In this document: positions 60,123 to 64,000 of the stretch, piece after piece
Layout of the letters: every line of letters begins with the position of its first letter
Numbering within the stretch: the stretch's first letter is position 1
DNA from: Bhargavaea massiliensis
GTDB lineage: Bacteria > Bacillota > Bacilli > Bacillales_A > Planococcaceae
NCBI RefSeq assembly: GCF_018390575.1
Contig: NZ_JAHBCJ010000010.1
Span: forward strand, 26,234 to 90,233
Length of the DNA: 64,000 nt
Direction: 5' to 3'
Notes under the pieces: model-generated
Seen by the model: the letters and a program-made list of their open reading frames with translations, nothing else
Told to the model about the DNA's origin: nothing
Database searches by the model: none
Made by a program: the position numbers and the translations under genes

Positions 60123-60718
60123 AGACGGTGAAGGACGACCGAGTGGAGGCGTACATCTACCAGGAAGCCAAGGCGGGAAACCATGAATCGGGTGATGTGT
60201 ATTTTACCTTCACCAATGAGGATTATTTCCTGTGCGCGATTGCGGATGGTCTCGGAAACGGTCCGATCGCGAGGGAATCTGCAAAAATCGTTCCGGAAGT
60301 TCTGGAACGCCATCATGACGAATCGATCGACCAGCTTCTGAGCCGGTGCAATACGCACATGCACCAGAAGCGCGGAGCGGCCGTTGCAATCATCAAGGCG
60401 AACTTCCATACGTCGACGATCGAATACAGCTGTGTGGGAAACGTGCGGTTTTATCTTTACCGCCGCTCTGACGATAAGATGATTTATCCGCTCCCAGTGA
60501 TGGGCTACTTGTCCGGGCGCCCGCAGAAGCTTCGCACACAGGGCTACGATTACGGACCGGGGGACCTTTTCCTTCTCCATTCCGATGGTGTGGACATCCG
60601 CAGCCCGAAGGCCTTCATGCAGAACAGCGCCGGGCCGTATGACCTTTACAAGAAAGTGTATGAAACCCTCAGACACGGCGACGATGCCACCTATATCGCA
60701 GGAAGCCTGCTCCGCTAA
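60119..60718 (+). CDS. rsbX: Feedback phosphatase RsbX
   Basis: A 199-residue PP2C-type phosphatase. The metal-binding parts are FLCAIADGLGNGPIARES and DLFLLHSDGVDIRSPKAF. It dephosphorylates RsbS and RsbR to reset the stressosome. The TTG start (60119) overlaps the sigB stop, and GGTGGTGG acts as ribosome binding site. A terminator overlaps its stop, so the operon rsbR to rsbX ends here. Confidence 0.95.
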   Translation: MKTVKDDRVEAYIYQEAKAGNHESGDVYFTFTNEDYFLCAIADGLGNGPIARESAKIVPEVLERHHDESIDQLLSRCNTHMHQKRGAAVAIIKANFHTSTIEYSCVGNVRFYLYRRSDDKMIYPLPVMGYLSGRPQKLRTQGYDYGPGDLFLLHSDGVDIRSPKAFMQNSAGPYDLYKKVYETLRHGDDATYIAGSLLR

Positions 60719-60739
60719 ATCCGCGGAGCGGGTTTTTTT
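60706..60739 (+). terminator. Terminator of the rsb-sigB operon
   Basis: CTGCTCCGC and GCGGAGCGG form a stem around the rsbX stop, with seven T following. Confidence 0.88.
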
Positions 60740-60831
60740 GTTTTTCTCTGTAGTCAAGACGGTTCACGGTGTACGTTGCCATTTATGATAAAGTGAAAAG
60801 GTAAAGGGAACCGAACGAAAGGGTGAGAAAC

Positions 60832-63327
60832 ATGCAGGAACAAGAACTGATCCAAAAAGCGGCGGTGCGTGCAGGTGTGCGCCCGGCGCAGGCGCAGGCG
60901 GTCATCGGCCTGCTCGGCGAGGGCAAGACCGTACCGTTTATCGCCCGCTACCGGAAAGAAGCGACCGGAGAGCTCGACGAAGTGCAGATCAAGGCGGTCG
61001 AGGACGCCCACCGCTATCTTGCCCAGCTTGAGGAGCGGAAAGAGGAAGTTATCCGGATCATTTCCGAACAGGGGAAATTGGACAGTGACCTGGAAAAATC
61101 AATACGGAGCGCCGACGTGCTGCAACGGGTGGAGGACCTGTACCGTCCTTATCAGAAAAAGAGGAAAACCAGGGCGACAGTTGCGAAAGAGCGTGGGTTG
61201 GAGCCGCTTGCCGATCTGCTTCTATCTGATACGAAAGAGCGTCCGGAGGATTTGGCCGGCGGTTTTATCGACGCCGAACGAGAGGTTCCGGATTCAGAGG
61301 CGGCCCTTGGCGGCGCGAAGGACATCATTGCGGAGCGTATCTCTGATGATGCCTCGGTCCGCGACAGGATCCGCAACGCCATCCGGCGCGACGGACTGAT
61401 CGTCACCTCACGGAAAAAAGATGCCGAGGATCCGAAAGGCGTCTTTGAGATGTACTATGAATATGAAGAGCCGATCAGGCAGATCAAACCACACCGCGTC
61501 CTTGCCGTGAACCGCGGCGAGAAGACGGGCGTGCTAAAAGTATCGCTCTCGGTCCCGGAAGAGCGTCTGATTGAAGACATCCGACGTTCCTACGTGCGGA
61601 GACCGGGTTCTCCTGCCGAAGCGGAAGTGGCAGCGGCGGCGGCAGACGCCTTCAAGCGCCTGCTTCTTCCGTCAATTGAACGCGAAATCCGGGGTGAACT
61701 GACTGAGAAGGCGGAACAACAGGCAATTCGCATTTTCTCGGAGAACCTGAAACGGCTGTTGCTCCAGCCTCCGATGAGGGGCAAGACTGTACTTGGCGTA
61801 GACCCTGCCTACCGGACCGGCTGCAAGTTGGCTGTCGTGAGCGATACCGGCCGGCTGCTTGAACTGGGCGTCATCTATCCGCATACATCTTCTGACACGG
61901 AAGGCGCGAAAAAGAAAGTGCTCACGCTTCTCCGCAAGTACCCGGTCTCCATCATCGCGATAGGCAATGGAACGGCATCCCGCGAAACCGAGCAGTTCAT
62001 CGCGGATTGCCTGAAAGAGACGGACGGTGGAGCGTCCTATGTCATCGTCAACGAAGCGGGAGCGAGTGTTTATTCCGCATCGGAAGAAGCGCGCCGAGAA
62101 TTCCCGGAACTCCAGGTTGAACAGCGGAGCGCCGTGTCGATTGCGCGCCGCCTCCAGGACCCATTGTCCGAGCTGGTGAAGATCGAGCCGAAGTCTGTCG
62201 GTGTCGGCCAATATCAGCATGATGTCTCCCAAAAAAATCTCGGGGAGCAGCTGGACTTTGTCGTTGAGACCGCGGTGAACCGGGTTGGTGTCGATGTGAA
62301 TACGGCGTCCGCGTCGCTGCTTCAGCACGTGTCGGGACTGTCCCGCACGGTTGCAGACAACATCGTTGCGGCCCGTGACGAACTCGGGCGCTTCAACTCC
62401 CGGGCGCAGTTAAAGAAAGTTCCGCGGCTCGGCGCAAAGACATATGAGCAGGCGGTCGGATTCCTGCGCGTTCCCGGAGCCAAAAACCCGCTGGATGCCA
62501 CTGGAGTCCATCCGGAAAGCTACAGTCTCGCTGAAGAGATTCTGAATGCGGCCGGATTGGACAAAAAGGAAATTGGCACGGAGCATGCAACTGTAGCGCT
62601 CGCCCGGCTGGATGCAAAAGAAGTGGCAACGACTGCAGGAGCGGGGGAAGTGACCGTCCGGGACATTATCGAGACGCTGAGCCGCCCGAACCGGGATCCC
62701 CGCGATGAATTCCCGCAGCCCCTTCTAAGGAAGGAAGTGCTGACGCTCAAAGATCTGAGGCGCGGCATGGAGATGGAAGGGACAGTCCGTAATGTCGTCG
62801 ACTTCGGAGCATTCGTCGATATTGGCGTTGGCGAGGACGGTCTGCTGCATGTGACCAAGATGAGCACAGAACGGGTACGCCACCCGCTGGACATGATGGC
62901 TCCCGGAGATGTCGTCACAGTCATCGTCGATGAGGTGGATCAGGAAAAAGGGCGGATATCCCTCACCATGCTCAGTCCGGCGCAGGAAGAGGAAAAGAAG
63001 AAGCTGGCAGAGGAGCGGAAGCGCCAGTTGAAGGATCGGAAGCGAAGCGTCAAAAAGCTAACCGACCTGGAGCCTGGGACCCAGGTGAAGGGGAAGGTAC
63101 GGAGACTGCAGCCATATGGCGCTTTTGTCGATGTCGGGGCAGAAAAAGACGGACTTGTCCATATATCCAAAATGGCGCCCGTACGCGTGAACGATCCGGC
63201 AGAGATCGTGCAGCCGGGAGATACTGTAGCGTTATGGATTGAATCGGTCGATCCGGCCGCCTCGAAAATCTCACTGACGATGATCGATCCCGCAGAAAAG
63301 AAGGGGAGCGGGAGACGCCGTGGATGA
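60832..63327 (+). CDS. tex: Tex/YhgF-family RNA-binding protein with two S1 domains
   Basis: An 831-residue Tex protein. In order: N-terminal helical Tex domain (opening LIQKAAVRAGVRPAQAQAVI), YqgF-like nuclease-fold domain (VLGVDPAYRTGCKLAVVSD), helix-hairpin-helix region (SRTVADNIVAARDELGRF), then an S1 domain (about 645-720). After a lysine/glutamate-rich linker (about 722-745) a second S1 domain (about 750-825) follows. Bacterial Tex usually has one S1 and 720-770 residues. Tex affects transcription and stress responses. ATG 60832 is preferred to GTG 60823 since AAAGGGTGAG precedes it. Confidence 0.94.
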   Translation: MQEQELIQKAAVRAGVRPAQAQAVIGLLGEGKTVPFIARYRKEATGELDEVQIKAVEDAHRYLAQLEERKEEVIRIISEQGKLDSDLEKSIRSADVLQRVEDLYRPYQKKRKTRATVAKERGLEPLADLLLSDTKERPEDLAGGFIDAEREVPDSEAALGGAKDIIAERISDDASVRDRIRNAIRRDGLIVTSRKKDAEDPKGVFEMYYEYEEPIRQIKPHRVLAVNRGEKTGVLKVSLSVPEERLIEDIRRSYVRRPGSPAEAEVAAAAADAFKRLLLPSIEREIRGELTEKAEQQAIRIFSENLKRLLLQPPMRGKTVLGVDPAYRTGCKLAVVSDTGRLLELGVIYPHTSSDTEGAKKKVLTLLRKYPVSIIAIGNGTASRETEQFIADCLKETDGGASYVIVNEAGASVYSASEEARREFPELQVEQRSAVSIARRLQDPLSELVKIEPKSVGVGQYQHDVSQKNLGEQLDFVVETAVNRVGVDVNTASASLLQHVSGLSRTVADNIVAARDELGRFNSRAQLKKVPRLGAKTYEQAVGFLRVPGAKNPLDATGVHPESYSLAEEILNAAGLDKKEIGTEHATVALARLDAKEVATTAGAGEVTVRDIIETLSRPNRDPRDEFPQPLLRKEVLTLKDLRRGMEMEGTVRNVVDFGAFVDIGVGEDGLLHVTKMSTERVRHPLDMMAPGDVVTVIVDEVDQEKGRISLTMLSPAQEEEKKKLAEERKRQLKDRKRSVKKLTDLEPGTQVKGKVRRLQPYGAFVDVGAEKDGLVHISKMAPVRVNDPAEIVQPGDTVALWIESVDPAASKISLTMIDPAEKKGSGRRRG

Positions 63328-63775
63328 CAGGGAACTCCAGCTTCTGACCGAATCGATCTCCCGGGATTCGTTCGGGCGTCCGTTCCGGCACAGAGTTTAC
63401 TTTAACCCGAGACTCCGGACCACGGGCGGCAGGTACCGTCTCCATGACCACGACATTGAAATTAATCCGGAAGCCTACAGGAAGTACGGAATGGATGAGC
63501 TCGTCGGCATCATCAAGCACGAGCTTTGCCACTATCACCTTCATATAGAAGGAAAGGGATACCAGCACCGTGACCGGGACTTCAGGGAACTGCTCAGACA
63601 GACCGGTGCGCCCAGGCACTGTTCCGTCATCAGGGAACCGGCCAGGAGGAAAGCGAGGCATCTGTACCGCTGCGCCGATTGCGGCCAGTCCTACATGCGG
63701 AAGATCCGGATGAATACGGACCGTTACCGTTGCGGAAAATGTCAGGGCCGCATTCTAAAAGTCGAAGAGAGTTGA
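63320..63775 (+). CDS. SprT-like zinc metalloprotease-domain protein
   Basis: A 151-residue SprT-family protein (B. subtilis YdcK counterpart). The HExxH motif is HELCHYHLH (67-75: His67, Glu68, His71). A C-terminal zinc ribbon has Cys118, Cys121, Cys138 and Cys141. The domain resembles the protease of human Spartan, but the substrate in bacteria is unknown. GTG start overlaps the tex stop by eight bases. A terminator follows. Confidence 0.88.
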   Translation: MDDRELQLLTESISRDSFGRPFRHRVYFNPRLRTTGGRYRLHDHDIEINPEAYRKYGMDELVGIIKHELCHYHLHIEGKGYQHRDRDFRELLRQTGAPRHCSVIREPARRKARHLYRCADCGQSYMRKIRMNTDRYRCGKCQGRILKVEES

Positions 63776-63781
63776 AGAATG

Positions 63782-63826
63782 AAACCCTTGCCGGGCGGTG
63801 AAAGCCGTTGAGTGGCAAGGGTTTTG
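63782..63826 (+). terminator. Terminator of tex-sprT
   Basis: AAACCCTTGCC/GGCAAGGGTTT form an 11-bp stem followed by TG and a T-rich stretch. Confidence 0.75.
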
Positions 63827-63856
63827 ATGTTTTTATAAAAAAGTTGGCGAAAAGTG

Positions 63857-63885
63857 TTGACGTATTTTCGTATGCCCCCTATAAT
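63857..63885 (+). promoter_or_regulatory. SigA promoter of the tRNA operon
   Basis: TTGACG (63857-63862), 17-base spacer and a perfect TATAAT (63880-63885), about 66 bases before the tRNA. Confidence 0.88.
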
Positions 63886-63950
63886 AGGACAAGTCGACAA
63901 GAGATCACACGAAAGCCTGAACGGCTGAGGGTTCTTGAGACATTGAATAT

Positions 63951-64000
63951 GGCCCCTTGGTCAAGCGGTTAAGACACCGCCCTTTCACGGCGGTAACACG
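63951..64000 (+). tRNA. tRNA-Glu (anticodon UUC), 5' part
   Basis: GGCCCCTTGGTCAAGCGG opens the acceptor and D arms. The anticodon stem CCGCC/GGCGG (63977-63981, 63989-63993) encloses the loop CTTTCAC with anticodon TTC at 63984-63986. The window ends in the variable loop/T-arm start. More tRNA genes may follow downstream, since in Bacillus this region is a tRNA cluster. Confidence 0.95.

Overview
The window reads as chromosomal DNA of a moderately GC-rich Bacillales bacterium, most likely Planococcaceae/Caryophanaceae (a Bhargavaea-like genus is my guess, not a proven assignment). Reasons: Gram-positive AGGAGG-type ribosome binding sites, many TTG starts, a complete rsbR-S-T-U-V-W-sigB-rsbX cluster, Bacillus-type MntR, CsoR, MazEF and CshA proteins, an S-box riboswitch, and a right half whose order (ddl, murF, cshA, ydbS, ydbT, acpS, ydcC, alr, mazEF, rsb-sigB, tex, sprT, tRNA) matches Bacillus subtilis. 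No phage, insertion sequence or CRISPR locus was seen.

Left third (1-24 kb): the end of a DsbA-family gene, yceI, murB, a KdpD-like stress protein, then the seven-gene mrpA-G Na+/H+ antiporter operon with overlapping genes. A membrane-anchored penicillin-acylase-family enzyme, a small lipoprotein, a P1 peptidase, UspA and a double GNAT protein follow. Next are mntR-cvfB, a DUF1002 protein, a ring-cleaving dioxygenase behind a likely MhqR operator, three more GNAT genes, a lipid kinase, an AraC regulator and a YidC insertase.

Middle (24-41 kb): three MFS transporters, a VanY-type carboxypeptidase, cardiolipin synthase, a TcyP cystine symporter, a PAS-GGDEF protein, the csoR-copZ-copA copper operon and a RodA/FtsW protein. 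The most unusual locus is 30.4-33.4 kb: an XRE-TPR regulator of RNPP-like design stands divergent to a DHA3-type exporter. The gap holds three GTTTAAT-N3-ATTAAAC operators, two promoters with identical operator spacing and a short ORF resembling the exporter's N-terminus, so the promoter and gene start appear to have been duplicated.

Right third (41-64 kb): cell-wall genes ddl and murF, cshA behind a long leader with an internal terminator, ydbST, DinB, an S-box-controlled ssuE-monooxygenase operon, rhomboid, acpS, ydcC, alr, mazEF, the SigB stressosome operon with an internal SigB-type promoter, a Tex protein with two S1 domains, SprT-like protein and the start of tRNA-Glu(UUC).

A recurring feature is intergenic tandem repeats with periods of 20 or 21 bp (11291-11490, 17767-17871, 45784-46023, 48681-48785). 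Three of the four share the core GARTGACGATTC or its reverse complement. I do not recognise them as a named repeat family.
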